Positions 53,190 through 62,132 of a DNA stretch of 64,000 bases are shown in pieces (positions within the stretch are counted from its first letter, which is position 1; each line of letters starts with the position of its first letter). The stretch is from Sphingomonas naasensis (GTDB lineage Bacteria > Pseudomonadota > Alphaproteobacteria > Sphingomonadales > Sphingomonadaceae), in contig NZ_SRXU01000002.1 of NCBI RefSeq assembly GCF_004792695.1, positions 372,001-436,000 on the forward strand, written 5' to 3'. The notes below the pieces were generated by a model, which worked only from the letters and a program-made list of their open reading frames with translations, was not told where the DNA came from and did no database searches. The position numbers and the translations under genes are program-made.

Positions 53190-53567
53190 ATGCCGCAGCC
53201 TTATATCGAGCACGTCAATCTCACGGTCCGCAGCCCCGAGCGCACCGCGAAGCTGCTCGCCGATCTGTTCGACTGGCATATCCGCTGGGAAGGCCCGGCG
53301 CGCGACAATGGCCGCACCATCCATGTCGGCGACGAACGCACCTATCTCGCGGTCTACACGCCGCCAGAGGCGCCCGACGATTCGGTCTTCGAGAAGGGCC
53401 GCCCGCTCAATCATGTCGGCATCCTCGTCGACGATCTCGACGCCATCGAGCGACGTGTGGTCGCGGCCGGGCTCGTGCCCTTCGCCCACGTCGATTACGA
53501 TCCCGAGCGCCGCTTTTACTTCTTCGATCACGACGGCACCGAGTTCGAGATCGTCAGCTACGCATGA
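53190..53567 (+). CDS. VOC family protein (glyoxalase/bleomycin-resistance-like)
   Basis: 125 residues of the vicinal-oxygen-chelate fold: IEHVNLTVRSPERTAKLLADLF at the start, LNHVGILVDDLDAIERRVVAAG in the second half, and a FYFFDHDGTEFEIVSY end with the metal-ligand Glu. Start at 53190 has AAAGGGA upstream; an ATG at 53163 adds nine residues. Placed directly after a SoxR promoter, it may detoxify redox-active or electrophilic compounds (inference). Confidence 0.9.
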   Translation: MPQPYIEHVNLTVRSPERTAKLLADLFDWHIRWEGPARDNGRTIHVGDERTYLAVYTPPEAPDDSVFEKGRPLNHVGILVDDLDAIERRVVAAGLVPFAHVDYDPERRFYFFDHDGTEFEIVSYA

Positions 53568-53587
53568 GCCGGACGCCGGACTGCCGC

Positions 53588-54172
53588 TCAGCCGCCGTCG
53601 CGCTTGCGGCGGCGGAATTCCGCCACCTTGGCCTTGTTTCCGCAGCCTTTCATCGAGCACCAGCGCCGGTCGCCGCCGCGCGACGTGTCGAGGAACAGCA
53701 ATGCGCAGCCCTCCGCCTCGCATTGGCGGATCCGCGCGCGATCGCAGCCGCCGAGCAGCAACACCGCCTCGCGCGCGAGGAGCGCGAGCAGCGCCGCCGC
53801 ATCGCCGTGCCAATGCGCCTTTTGCCGCGCGTCGAGCTGCGGCACCGCGGCGAGCGCGCCGGCGAGACGATTGAGCGTCGCGATGTCGTCCCCGCTCGGG
53901 GCCCTGCCTCCGATCTGCGCGTCGGCGAGCGCATAGATCGCCTCGCGCAGCGCCCGCGCCGCCATGAGCGCGTCAGGGGATACCTCTGGCAGCGCCTCCG
54001 CCATGCCCGCCGCCGTCAGCCAGCGCGCGAGATCCTCGGGCGTGGCGAGCAATTCGCGCGGATCCGGCTTCAGCCGGCGCGCGCGGGTCGCGGTGAAATC
54101 GAGCGCGACGTGCCCGCCGCGGAAGCGGAAACCGTCACGCAATTCGCCTTCGTTCGTGTCGCGCAGCGCCAT
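53588..54172 (-). CDS. CGNR zinc finger regulator (ABATE domain)
   Basis: 194 residues: an N-terminal ABATE-type domain (RFRGGHVALDFTAT; residues about 10-120) and a C-terminal zinc finger whose CGNR signature reads CEAEGCALLFLD...RWCSMKGCGNKAKV. Such proteins are putative DNA-binding regulators of stress-response genes. ATG at 54172 has GAGGTG upstream; an ATG at 54244 would cross the operator. Divergent from the lipocalin-like gene, with AGGTTAC repeats in between. Confidence 0.88.
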   Translation of the reverse strand: MALRDTNEGELRDGFRFRGGHVALDFTATRARRLKPDPRELLATPEDLARWLTAAGMAEALPEVSPDALMAARALREAIYALADAQIGGRAPSGDDIATLNRLAGALAAVPQLDARQKAHWHGDAAALLALLAREAVLLLGGCDRARIRQCEAEGCALLFLDTSRGGDRRWCSMKGCGNKAKVAEFRRRKRDGG

Positions 54173-54217
54173 GACACCTCGTTGACAGGTTACCACCAAT
54201 GCTGCAAGCACGCTCGC

Positions 54218-54238
54218 GTAACCTACATAACAGGTTAC
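54218..54238. promoter_or_regulatory. Inverted repeat GTAACCT-N7-AGGTTAC (CGNR regulator operator candidate)
   Basis: Perfect 7-bp arms at 54218-54224 and 54232-54238. A third copy of AGGTTAC is at 54187-54193. All lie between the CGNR gene and the lipocalin-like gene, so the CGNR protein is the likely binder. Confidence 0.65.
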
Positions 54239-54260
54239 TAGCAAAAATAGGAGTTGGCGG

Positions 54261-54767
54261 ATGAAGATTGCTCTTTTGGCAGGGGCGCTGTCGCTCTCGG
54301 CAGCCGGCGGCGGCGCGGTTCCGCCCGCCGAGCCGTCCCTCTCGCTCGCCGGGACCTGGGCGCTCGATTCCGCCTATGAGATCCTCGCCGACGGGCGGCG
54401 CGTGACCCATTACGGCGCGCATCCGCGCGGCTTGCTGATCATCGATGCGGCGGGTCGCTACAGCCTGCAGATCTTTCGGCCAGACCGGGCGCGCTTCGCG
54501 GCCGGAGACAAGACCCGCGGCACCGCCGACGAATATCGCACCGCCGCGCTCGGCTCGAGCACGCATTATGGCCGGGTGCGCCTCGACCCGGCGAAGCACC
54601 AGATCATTTTCGCAATCGAGGCGGCATCGTTTCCCAACTGGGAAGGCCGCGAGCAGGTGCGCGACTATGAATATCGCGACGGCGTGCTGCGCTATGCCGT
54701 GCCCGCCAGCGCCTCGGGCAATGGAACCACCGCATTTTCGATCTGGCGCCGCGTCGCGGAACGGTGA
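54261..54767 (+). CDS. Exported lipocalin-like domain protein
   Basis: 168 residues with a signal peptide (KIALLAGALSLSAAGGGAV). LAGTWALDSAYEIL at the mature start and the beta-rich LLIIDAAGRYSLQIF match the lipocalin-like (lipocalin_5) family, small-molecule-binding barrels. ATAGGAG precedes the ATG. Divergent from the CGNR regulator and probably controlled by it; ligand unknown. Confidence 0.85.
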   Translation: MKIALLAGALSLSAAGGGAVPPAEPSLSLAGTWALDSAYEILADGRRVTHYGAHPRGLLIIDAAGRYSLQIFRPDRARFAAGDKTRGTADEYRTAALGSSTHYGRVRLDPAKHQIIFAIEAASFPNWEGREQVRDYEYRDGVLRYAVPASASGNGTTAFSIWRRVAER

Positions 54768-54880
54768 CGCAAGTTCAGCCGCCGGCCTCGCTTCGGTCGG
54801 GACCGTAACGATCGGGCCGCGCAGTCGCGCATAGCCCTTCGCAGCGGCGCGGCTTTCGCGTCGCCTATGGGGAGAATAAC

Positions 54881-54979
54881 ATGGCGGAGGATTTCCACGG
54901 GCCCGATTGGATCGAGCATCGGCAGCTGCTGTTCGACGCCCTTGACGGCCTGATCGACCGGATCTTTCGCAGGCAATGA
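54881..54979 (+). CDS. Very small protein, 32 residues
   Basis: MAEDFHGPDWIEHRQ start, then an amphipathic helix (LLFDALDGLIDRIFRR). GGGGAG lies seven bases before the ATG, the best ribosome binding site in this stretch, and the reading frame shows normal codon use. Its stop codon lies at the foot of the rplS terminator hairpin. Preceded by 113 bp with no other feature. No homologue known to me. Confidence 0.6.
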   Translation: MAEDFHGPDWIEHRQLLFDALDGLIDRIFRRQ

Positions 54980-54981
54980 AA

Positions 54982-55013
54982 AAGGGCGCGGTGACCATCG
55001 CCACCGCGCCCTT
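54982..55013 (-). terminator. Intrinsic terminator of rplS
   Basis: Perfect 12-bp stem, AAGGGCGCGGTG and CACCGCGCCCTT, around an 8-base loop; on the minus strand it ends in TTTTTC. Lies 22 bp after the rplS stop. Confidence 0.9.
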
Positions 55014-55035
55014 CCCTGTCTCGAAAAGCCGAAGC

Positions 55036-55425
55036 TTATTCGGCGGCCTCAACCTCGGTCGGGCGCACGTCGCGACGCTCGGCGATACGCGCCGACTTGC
55101 CGGTGCGGCCGCGCAGATAATAGAGCTTGGCGCGACGGACGACGCCGCGGCGGACGACCTCGATCGAATCGATGTTCGGCGAATAGAGCGGGAAGACGCG
55201 CTCGACGCCCTCGCCGAACGAAATCTTGCGGACGGTGAAGCTGCTGCCCATGCCCTTGTTGGCGCGCGCGATGCACACGCCCTCGTAGTTCTGGACGCGG
55301 GTGCGCTCGCCTTCGACGACCTTCACGCCGACCTTCAGCGTATCGCCGGGGCGAAATTCCGGAATCTTCTTCGCCTCGTTGAACTTGGCGATCTGCTCGG
55401 CTTCGAGCGTCTGGATGACGTTCAT
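55036..55425 (-). CDS. rplS: 50S ribosomal protein L19
   Basis: 129 residues; located at the 30S-50S interface. The signature [30 protein letters not shown] and the basic [31 protein letters not shown] segments are standard. Overlaps trmD by 4 bp (ATGA), the usual trmD-rplS coupling. Followed by a strong terminator. Confidence 0.98.
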   Translation of the reverse strand: MNVIQTLEAEQIAKFNEAKKIPEFRPGDTLKVGVKVVEGERTRVQNYEGVCIARANKGMGSSFTVRKISFGEGVERVFPLYSPNIDSIEVVRRGVVRRAKLYYLRGRTGKSARIAERRDVRPTEVEAAE

Positions 55426-56159
55426 GACTTGTCGTTCCTGTTTCGTCGCCGCGCGCCAGAGGGAGGTTGAACCCGAGCGCCCTCATGGCGCTCCCAAAGG
55501 TCCGGCCTCCTTAGCCGTGTGTCGGTCTCGGCCTGAGCGCGTCGCCAGGCCTCGATCTTCGCATGATCCCCCGATCGCAGCACTTCGGGGATCGTGCGCC
55601 CTTCCCATTCAGCAGGTCGGGTATATTGCGGATATTCGAGCAGCCCCGTTTCGAAGCTCTCGTCCACACCGCTGGAAGGCGCGCCCATTACTCCGGGAAG
55701 CAGCCGAATGCAAGCATCGAGAAGCGTCAGCGCCGCCATCTCGCCGCCCGACAGGATATAATCGCCGATCGACACCTGTTCGATGGCGCGCGCCTCGAAC
55801 AGCCGCTCGTCGATCCCCTCGAAGCGGCCGCACAAAATCGTGACGCCCTCGCCCGCCGCCAGCGCCCGCACACGCTCCTGGGTCAGCGGCGCACCGCGCG
55901 GGGTCATCGCCAGCACCGGACGGCCGGGCGCGACGCTGTCGAGCGCCGCCGCGATCACGTCGGCGCGCATCACCATGCCCGCGCCGCCGCCTGCCGGGGT
56001 GTCGTCGACCGAGCGGTGCCGGTCGGTCGCGAAGTCGCGGATCTGGACGGTCTCGAGCTCCCACCGCCCCTCGCGCAATGCCCGGCCGGCAAGCGAGATA
56101 CCGAGCGGCCCCGGGAACATCTCGGGATAGAGGGTGAGGATCGTCGCAGCGAAAGCCAT
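55422..56159 (-). CDS. trmD: tRNA (guanine-N1)-methyltransferase
   Basis: 245 residues; SPOUT methyltransferase that makes m1G37 in tRNAs read with C/G at position 36. The trefoil-knot AdoMet region [26 protein letters not shown] and the [17 protein letters not shown] loop are intact, with RFEGIDERL nearby. Normally lies directly downstream of rimM; here separated by about 6 kb from rimM at 62907. Confidence 0.98.
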   Translation of the reverse strand: MAFAATILTLYPEMFPGPLGISLAGRALREGRWELETVQIRDFATDRHRSVDDTPAGGGAGMVMRADVIAAALDSVAPGRPVLAMTPRGAPLTQERVRALAAGEGVTILCGRFEGIDERLFEARAIEQVSIGDYILSGGEMAALTLLDACIRLLPGVMGAPSSGVDESFETGLLEYPQYTRPAEWEGRTIPEVLRSGDHAKIEAWRRAQAETDTRLRRPDLWERHEGARVQPPSGARRRNRNDKS

Positions 56160-56197
56160 GCGCGCGTTTCGCGCCCATGCGCCGCTTTGGCAAGCGC

Positions 56198-56608
56198 TCA
56201 GCCGCGGCCGTCGCCGCTCTCGAAATGCGCCTTCATGCAGGCAAGCCCCTGCGCCATCATCGGCGAGACTCGCCCGGCGAGCGAATCGGGCAGCAGGTCG
56301 GCGGTCCAGACCACCTGCGTGCCCTCCGGCGCCTCGGTCACCTGCAGCACGCCGTTGTGGTGCTCGAATGCCTTGATCGCCCAGACCATCCGGCGGCGAT
56401 CATCGTCGAGCGACACTATCGTCTCGTCGGCCACCGCGCCGCTGGCGAAGGTCACCCGGCGTACCGGCGCGCCCTCGACCGCGAGCATCTCGGTGGCGAC
56501 GACGAAGCCGGGAACCAGCTGGTCGTGCAACCGGTCGATTGCACGCGCGGCGGCCCAGATCGTATCGGGATCGGCCCCGATGAACACTTCGTGATGAATC
56601 GATGCCAT
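56198..56608 (-). CDS. SRPBCC family protein
   Basis: 136 residues of the START/Bet-v1-like SRPBCC fold: [20 protein letters not shown] near the N-terminus and a long C-terminal helix ([16 protein letters not shown]). Proteins of this type bind hydrophobic ligands or act as cyclases. ATG at 56608 with GGAGCG upstream; divergent from adaA by 111 bp and transcribed toward trmD. Ligand unknown. Confidence 0.88.
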   Translation of the reverse strand: MASIHHEVFIGADPDTIWAAARAIDRLHDQLVPGFVVATEMLAVEGAPVRRVTFASGAVADETIVSLDDDRRRMVWAIKAFEHHNGVLQVTEAPEGTQVVWTADLLPDSLAGRVSPMMAQGLACMKAHFESGDGRG

Positions 56609-56719
56609 GATCGTCGCTCCGCTGCTGTCGCGCAATCGACTAGCGCGCCGCCGCCGGCCGCGCTGGCAGAAATCGGACGCGATCATCGCCGCCGAGCGAC
56701 AAGCATCGCGACAGTGACT

Positions 56720-57322
56720 ATGATGCCATCGATGACGCCCTCGATCGATCCGGAGCGCGACCTCGACTTCGCCCTGTGCGAGCGGGCGCGCCATGCGCGC
56801 GATCCGGCGTTCGACGGAGTGATCTTCATCGCCGTCAAATCGACCCGCATCTATTGCCGCCCGGTCTGCCCGGTGCGTCAGCCGCTGACCCGCAACGTCC
56901 GCTACTATCCGAGCGCCGCGGCGGCGGAGGCAGCCGGGTTCCGCCCCTGCCTGCGCTGCCGACCCGAGACCGCGCCGCACTCGCCCGCGTGGAACGGCAC
57001 GCGCGCGACCGTCGACCGCGCGCTCCGCCTGATCGAGCAGGGCGCGCTCGACGAAGTCGGGGTCGAGGCACTTGCCGGCCGACTGGGCATGGGCGCGCGC
57101 CATCTCACCCGGCTGTTCCGCCGCTATCTCGACACCACGCCGATCGCCGCGGCACGAACCGCCCGCATCCAGCGCGCCAAGCGGCTGCTCGACACCACCG
57201 ATCTGGGCATGACCGAAATCGCGCTGGCGGCGGGCTTCGGCAGCGTGCGATCGTTCAACGCCGCCTTCCAGCAAGTCTATCGCGCCCCGCCGGGTGCGCT
57301 CAAACGGCGCGGCCTGCGCTAG
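56720..57322 (+). CDS. adaA: Ada-like methylphosphotriester-sensing AraC regulator (AdaA)
   Basis: 200 residues: an Ada N-terminal zinc domain (FIAVKSTRIYCRPVCPVRQP with Cys46/Cys50, FRPCLRCRPE with Cys77/Cys80), whose Cys accepts methyl groups from DNA phosphotriesters, followed by an AraC-type two-HTH domain (VEALAGRLGMGARHLTRLF; MTEIALAAGFGSVRSFNAAF). No alkyltransferase or glycosylase domain is fused, so it is the AdaA form. Start codon uncertain (ATG 56720, 56723 or 56732). Suggests an inducible response to methylating agents; the AlkD-like gene at 34 kb would be a natural partner. Confidence 0.9.
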   Translation: MMPSMTPSIDPERDLDFALCERARHARDPAFDGVIFIAVKSTRIYCRPVCPVRQPLTRNVRYYPSAAAAEAAGFRPCLRCRPETAPHSPAWNGTRATVDRALRLIEQGALDEVGVEALAGRLGMGARHLTRLFRRYLDTTPIAAARTARIQRAKRLLDTTDLGMTEIALAAGFGSVRSFNAAFQQVYRAPPGALKRRGLR

Positions 57323-57450
57323 CACCCGTCCCGCGCTGAAGCCGCCGCGACCGGCTTCGTCGCGCCCTGCTGGTCTTCGTCGAATATCCGTTGGTTCACG
57401 CCCCTGCGCCGAAGCAGCACCGCGTCCAAAGCTTTCGACGGGAGCGAAGA

Positions 57451-59718
57451 ATGCATCGCGCGAGATTGGTTCGGATAGTTCTGGTGGTTTTGGGGGCCAT
57501 GCTCGGCACATGGGCGATCGCGCCCGCCGCCCAGCAACAGCCGACCCCCAACGTCCTCGAGGGTCACATCGTAGACGACAAGGGCAAGCCCATCGAAGGG
57601 GCCGAGGTCTACGCGACTTTTCAATCGAATCCCGGCCAGCACGTCAGCAGACAATTGTCGACCAAAAGCGGCCCCGACGGCTACTATTCCATCACGTTCA
57701 ATTCCAGTCACCCCGTAGGCACATGGTCGGCAAGTGCCCAGGCGGATTACGGAAACTGGCGACTTTCGCTGCTCCCGAGCAGCGACGCGGTTTTTGCCGG
57801 AAACGCCGGCGCGATCCGCGACTTCAGGCTCGCCTTCGTGGAGAAGGCGCCGGGCTTTCCCTATGGGATCGGCGGCAAGGTCCGCATCGACCACGGCATC
57901 AATCAGTTCTTCAAGTTCGAAAATGTCACGCTCACGCTTCAGCCCGTTGGCGGCGGACAAGCGGTCACGCGTACGCTCCGCGAAATGGACTCTTCGGGCT
58001 TTGCGACGGGCCTGCGTCCCGGGCCATACAAGATATCGGCGGCAATCGGCGCATCGCCAGTGCTGTTGAGCACCGATCTCTCCGATGGCAATTTCAAGAG
58101 CAGCTACACGGGCGACTTCACCCCCGTGATGTCGGATATCTACGAGATTCACCTCTACGCCAAAGCAAGCTCCGGCGGATCCGCGCCGCCACCGGGCGAT
58201 CCTGCGCCGGTGCCGTTTCCCGATACGGACGACGGCTTCACCCGGACCGGCGTGCCGCCTCAGGATCTCGGCAACTGGCAGGTGCGGTCGACGCGTGTCT
58301 TCTATCGCCCGACGGAAGACGGCACCACGCCCAATGTCGTCGTCGCGTTCTACGCGAGGAACAATGCTCTGCTACCACAGATTGTCGATAGTTCGTTCCG
58401 TCTCGCGCTCAACGGAGCGAGCACCTATGCGCCCACGGGCATGCAGTATCAGACAAACGCCGTCACTCGGTCTCCCGCACCGGCCGCTCTGATCTCCTCG
58501 ATTGTTCCCCTCACGCCCCAGAGCCGCTCGCTCAAAATCGGCGAGGAAGTGGCGGTCTATGCGTCGTTCCGCGTCGATCCCGCAGCCCTCCCCGCGCTCA
58601 AATCGGCCAAGATAACCGCTATCAGCAAGGCAGGGCCGCTTCTGAAGGTCAACGAGACGAGCACGACCATCGCATTGCCGGCGGCGCCCCCAACCAGCGG
58701 GCAAAAGCCGAGGGAAACGCCAACCCCGGCCCCTGCCCCGACACCGCCCCCCGCACCAACGCCAACCCCTACCCCCGCGCCGACGCCCGCCCCAGCGCCC
58801 ACGCCGGACACCTCCGGTGACCCCATCCCGGTCCAGGGGTCGGTCTCCAATCTCGGGCGCTGGTCGGTGCGGGTCACCGAAGTGCACTACAAGACACCTA
58901 CGAGCATGACCGTCAGCATCACGGCGAGGAACAGGTCGGTTACGTCGCTGTCGCCTTTGTCCGTGCTGGACTTCACGCTCCAGGGCCGGGGAGCGACCGC
59001 CGCGAAGCACGTCACCTATGGCCAGACGTTCCCGGTCAAGGCGCTGCAGGAAGTCGTCATGACCGCGTGGTTCGATCTCCCGCGGGCCGATCAGGAAGCG
59101 GTCAATGCGATCCTCGTCAAGGAACTCGCCCAGCCCAAGCAGGGACTGTTGGTGAAGGCGCAACCCGAGACGAGCGTTCGCATCCCGGTCCAGCCGCGCG
59201 CCAAAGCGAGCACGCCGCCGGACGCGGGGAAGACGAGCACTCCGGCCCCGGCGCCCGCACCCACGCCCACACCGGCGCCTGCGCCCACACCGGCGCCCCG
59301 GCCGACGCCTGCGCCGGCCAAAGAGACGACGACGACGGTCGGCGGCGGCTTCCGCAACACCGGCTATCTCTTCACCCGGCTCGATGCGGTCCGGCGCGGC
59401 GCCGACGGCGCGGTGGAGGTCACCTTCACGATGCGGAACGATCAGAATGTTCGCCGCAGCATATGGAACAACGACAATAGCTGGACTCTGATCGGCTCCG
59501 ACGGCCTGTCCTACAAATTTGACGGCAACGACTATGGCCGGGACAGCTCCGATCGGCGGACGACCTCGACCTGGCTGGAAAAGGGTGATGCCAACGTCAT
59601 CACCTATGTCTATCGGAAGGTCCCCGCCGGGGTGAAACCGGCGCGTCTGATCGTGCGCGACTATTATGGAAAGATCATCACCGAATACGACCTTGCTTCG
59701 GGGGTGGGCACGCCCTGA
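57451..59718 (+). CDS. Large exported mosaic protein with proline-rich linkers
   Basis: 755 residues. Signal peptide (LVRIVLVVLGAMLGTWAIAPAA), then a carboxypeptidase-regulatory/CnaB-like beta domain (VLEGHIVDDKGKPIEGAEVYA; residues about 35-110), a second beta domain, and three related modules opening LGNWQVRSTRVFY, LGRWSVRVTEVHY and TGYLFTRLDAVR, each followed by an arrangement of beta strands with RNN/RNR/RND turns. They are joined by two PT/PA-repeat linkers (about 58720-58810 and 59230-59320). ATG at 57451 has GGGAGCGAAGA upstream. Looks like a cell-surface or envelope adhesin/scaffold, but no known family name applies with confidence. A 10-bp hairpin (59728-59759) follows. Confidence 0.8.
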   Translation: MHRARLVRIVLVVLGAMLGTWAIAPAAQQQPTPNVLEGHIVDDKGKPIEGAEVYATFQSNPGQHVSRQLSTKSGPDGYYSITFNSSHPVGTWSASAQADYGNWRLSLLPSSDAVFAGNAGAIRDFRLAFVEKAPGFPYGIGGKVRIDHGINQFFKFENVTLTLQPVGGGQAVTRTLREMDSSGFATGLRPGPYKISAAIGASPVLLSTDLSDGNFKSSYTGDFTPVMSDIYEIHLYAKASSGGSAPPPGDPAPVPFPDTDDGFTRTGVPPQDLGNWQVRSTRVFYRPTEDGTTPNVVVAFYARNNALLPQIVDSSFRLALNGASTYAPTGMQYQTNAVTRSPAPAALISSIVPLTPQSRSLKIGEEVAVYASFRVDPAALPALKSAKITAISKAGPLLKVNETSTTIALPAAPPTSGQKPRETPTPAPAPTPPPAPTPTPTPAPTPAPAPTPDTSGDPIPVQGSVSNLGRWSVRVTEVHYKTPTSMTVSITARNRSVTSLSPLSVLDFTLQGRGATAAKHVTYGQTFPVKALQEVVMTAWFDLPRADQEAVNAILVKELAQPKQGLLVKAQPETSVRIPVQPRAKASTPPDAGKTSTPAPAPAPTPTPAPAPTPAPRPTPAPAKETTTTVGGGFRNTGYLFTRLDAVRRGADGAVEVTFTMRNDQNVRRSIWNNDNSWTLIGSDGLSYKFDGNDYGRDSSDRRTTSTWLEKGDANVITYVYRKVPAGVKPARLIVRDYYGKIITEYDLASGVGTP

Positions 59719-59727
59719 TTTCGACGC

Positions 59728-59759
59728 GCCCGCTTTCTCCGTTCGCGGGGAAAGCGGGC
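59728..59759 (+). terminator. Perfect 10-bp hairpin after the mosaic protein gene
   Basis: GCCCGCTTTC and GAAAGCGGGC around a 12-base loop, 10 bp after the stop codon. No T-run follows, so termination is plausible but not certain. Confidence 0.5.
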
Positions 59760-59820
59760 CGCGGGCGATCCATCGACGCCGTCGCGCGCTAAATCGGCGC
59801 AACGTGCGTTAAGACGCCCC

Positions 59821-60726
59821 ATGGACGACTGCATCATCATCGGCGCGGGCCCCGCCGGCCTCACCGCGGCGATCTATCTCGCCCGTTTCCATCTCCGCAT
59901 CCGCCTGTTCGATTGCGGCTCGAGCCGCGCCGCGCTGATCCCGTGCACCCACAATCACGCCGGCTTTCCCGATGGCATCTCGGGCAAGGAGCTGCTCGCC
60001 CGCATGGCCGAGCAGGCCGAGAAATATGGCGCCGAACGCGAGCTCGCCGAGGTCACCGCGCTCCGCCCCGCCGAGACCGGCTTCATCGCCCGTGTCGGCG
60101 CGCGCGACTATCCCGCCCGCGCGATCCTGCTCGCCACCGGCGTGGTCAATCATCGCCCTGCGATGGACGACGCGCTCCACGCGGAGGCGCTGCGGCGCGG
60201 GCTGCTGCGCTATTGCCCGATCTGCGACGGCTATGAAGTCACCGACAAGCGCGTCGGCGTGATCGGCACCGGCGATCGCGGCACCAACGAGGCGCTGTTC
60301 CTGCGGGGCTATTCGACCGACGTGACCCTGATCGCGCCCGAAGCCGAGCACGACCTGCCCGAGGACCGCACCGCCGAGCTCGATGCCGCGGGCATTGTCC
60401 GCGTCGACGGCCCGTGTGGCAACTATGCGATCGAAGGCGATCGGCTCGCCTTCGACACCGCGCAGGGCCGCATGGCGTTCGACAGTGTCTATCCCGCGCT
60501 CGGCTCGCGCATCCGCTCGGGCCTCGCGATCCAGGCGGGCGCGCGCGCTGCCGAGGACGGGTGCCTCGAGGTCGACGACCACCAGCGCACCTCGGTCCCC
60601 GGGCTGTTCGCGGCGGGCGACGTCGCCAAGGGGCTCGACCAGATCAGCCATGCGATGGGCGAGGCCGGCGTCGCCGCCACGACGATCCGCAACATGCTCG
60701 CCGAGCAACGCCCGCTGCGGCGCTAG
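59821..60726 (+). CDS. Thioredoxin-reductase-like FAD/NAD(P) oxidoreductase
   Basis: 301 residues: FAD-binding [20 protein letters not shown], a redox-active Cys pair CPICDG (the TrxR CATC position), NAD(P)-binding GVIGTGDRG and the FAD C-terminal motif [11 protein letters not shown]. Close to the small pyridine nucleotide-disulfide class rather than to canonical TrxB. Convergent with the TIGR04222 gene: their stop codons overlap on the palindrome CTAG. Substrate unknown. Confidence 0.88.
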   Translation: MDDCIIIGAGPAGLTAAIYLARFHLRIRLFDCGSSRAALIPCTHNHAGFPDGISGKELLARMAEQAEKYGAERELAEVTALRPAETGFIARVGARDYPARAILLATGVVNHRPAMDDALHAEALRRGLLRYCPICDGYEVTDKRVGVIGTGDRGTNEALFLRGYSTDVTLIAPEAEHDLPEDRTAELDAAGIVRVDGPCGNYAIEGDRLAFDTAQGRMAFDSVYPALGSRIRSGLAIQAGARAAEDGCLEVDDHQRTSVPGLFAAGDVAKGLDQISHAMGEAGVAATTIRNMLAEQRPLRR

Positions 60727-61547
60727 CCGCCGCAGCCGCCGCAGCCCCCGCCGCCGCACCCGCCTCCCCCGCTGCCGCCATCGCCTCCCCCGCTCGAGCC
60801 GCTGTCGTTGCTCGCCATGCGCATGCGGTGGAAATCGCCCCAGGCCGAGCCGACCAGCACCGTCGTGCCGAACAGCGCCACGGCGAGATCGGTCTCGCCG
60901 CGCGCCGGGGCGCGGCGCATGCGTTCGGAACGGGCGCGCTCGCCGGCAAGGAGCTCGCGTCCGGCCCGCGTCGCCCGCTCCACCGCGACGAAGCGGATCA
61001 CCGCGAACACCGCAGTGACGAGCAGCAGCATCGTGAGATACCCGACCGGCCGCCCGCGCGCCTCGCCGATCTGAAGCTTGGTCCAGCCGAAGGCGAGCAG
61101 CAGGAAATAGGGCGAGGTCTGCCAGAAACGCAGTTGCAGCGCGGTCCAGCCATCGATCAGCAATCCGTCGGCGATCAGCCGCGCGCGGATGGGATCGGCA
61201 TGGCGTCCCACGGCGCGGGCGACTTGCCCCCAGCTGGCGGGTTGGGGAAGCGCGAGCACGCTGCGCTCGGCGGGGCTGCCGGCACCCAGCCCGCCCGCGA
61301 CGAACTTGTCCTTGCCGTCCATCGCCAGCTGGCGGTTCTCGAGCAGACGGGTGGTCACCGCGTCGGCCAGCCGCGCGCTGCCGCCGGCGAGGAAGGCGAT
61401 CTGATCGGTATCGGTCTTGCGCGGCACCCTGCCCTCGGGCCTGAGCCAGCGCGGAATGAGGAAGCCGGCGATGATGGTGAGAACCAGCAGCAGACCGTAG
61501 AGTTGGAGAAACGGCCCGCCGGTAAGGTCGAAGGGTCCGAGCGACAT
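60723..61547 (-). CDS. TIGR04222-domain membrane protein with Cys/Gly-rich tail
   Basis: 274 residues: membrane helix near the N-terminus ([14 protein letters not shown]), a soluble region with the pattern ...[23 protein letters not shown].. of TIGR04222, two further helices, and a tail [22 protein letters not shown] (last ~25 residues) with four Cys. Such tails occur repeatedly in this family. It follows the glycine-rich-domain gene by 6 bp, forming a pair. Function unknown; the tail could bind metal or a surface. Confidence 0.85.
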   Translation of the reverse strand: MSLGPFDLTGGPFLQLYGLLLVLTIIAGFLIPRWLRPEGRVPRKTDTDQIAFLAGGSARLADAVTTRLLENRQLAMDGKDKFVAGGLGAGSPAERSVLALPQPASWGQVARAVGRHADPIRARLIADGLLIDGWTALQLRFWQTSPYFLLLAFGWTKLQIGEARGRPVGYLTMLLLVTAVFAVIRFVAVERATRAGRELLAGERARSERMRRAPARGETDLAVALFGTTVLVGSAWGDFHRMRMASNDSGSSGGGDGGSGGGGCGGGGCGGCGG

Positions 61548-61553
61548 AAAGTC

Positions 61554-62129
61554 CTAGCTCCTCAGCAAGAGAACTCCCAGCGCCAGCACCGACAGCACTG
61601 CGAGCAGCAGCGCGATCGGGACCAGCTTGCGGGAGACGATGATCGCGTCGCGCGGATGCACGCGGCGCGCCTTGTGGTCCTCGTTCAGCCGCCGCGCCGC
61701 GTCGGGCCACAGATCCGCGGGCGGCGGGCCGAAGACGCGCTCATAGCTTCGCAGCGTCTCGGCATATTGAGTGAAGTAGCGATGCTGCTCGTCGCTGCCC
61801 CCGGCGGTCGGGCCGTGGTGCAGCGCGCGGCCGAGCACTTCGGGGCAGAAACGCTCCCAATAGTCCCGGCTATAGGTGAGATGGAGGTGCCACGCCTGGT
61901 CGACCTGATCGGAGGGCGTGACCGGATGCCCCGCGGTGACGGCGAGGAAGCAGAAGCGCTTATACTCCTCGATCACGCGCTCGGCCTCGGCCCGGCTCCA
62001 GCCATTCTCGCGCGCCAGCCGCGCGGCAAAAGGCAGCGCCGCGTCCTGGGGTCCGATGGAGTAACGGGAGAGCGCCGACCAGATCGGGTGGTCCAGCGTG
62101 TCGGCGGGAAGACCAGAGGCCTTGCGCAT
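61554..62129 (-). CDS. Glycine-rich domain (GRDP/DUF1399-like) membrane protein
   Basis: 191 residues: the DUF1399-type core with SDQVDQAWHLHLTYSRDYW and the FCPEVLGRALHHGPT block, and a C-terminal membrane helix (LVPIALLLAVLSVLALGVLLL). The same arrangement is seen beside TIGR04222 proteins in other bacteria as I recall. The ATG at 62129 has no Shine-Dalgarno; a 25-bp dyad ends four bases before it. Confidence 0.85.
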   Translation of the reverse strand: MRKASGLPADTLDHPIWSALSRYSIGPQDAALPFAARLARENGWSRAEAERVIEEYKRFCFLAVTAGHPVTPSDQVDQAWHLHLTYSRDYWERFCPEVLGRALHHGPTAGGSDEQHRYFTQYAETLRSYERVFGPPPADLWPDAARRLNEDHKARRVHPRDAIIVSRKLVPIALLLAVLSVLALGVLLLRS

Positions 62130-62132
62130 CTA

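Noticed and set aside
58720..58810. Repetitive CCGACGCCC-type DNA, possible tandem repeat or CRISPR
   Set aside because: It is in frame in the mosaic protein and encodes a PT/PA linker; units are irregular and there are no spacers.
59821..60726. Canonical thioredoxin reductase (trxB) for the trxA at 13.7 kb
   Set aside because: It has a CPIC rather than CATC site, a truncated length near 300 residues and no operon link, so I keep only the broad family call.
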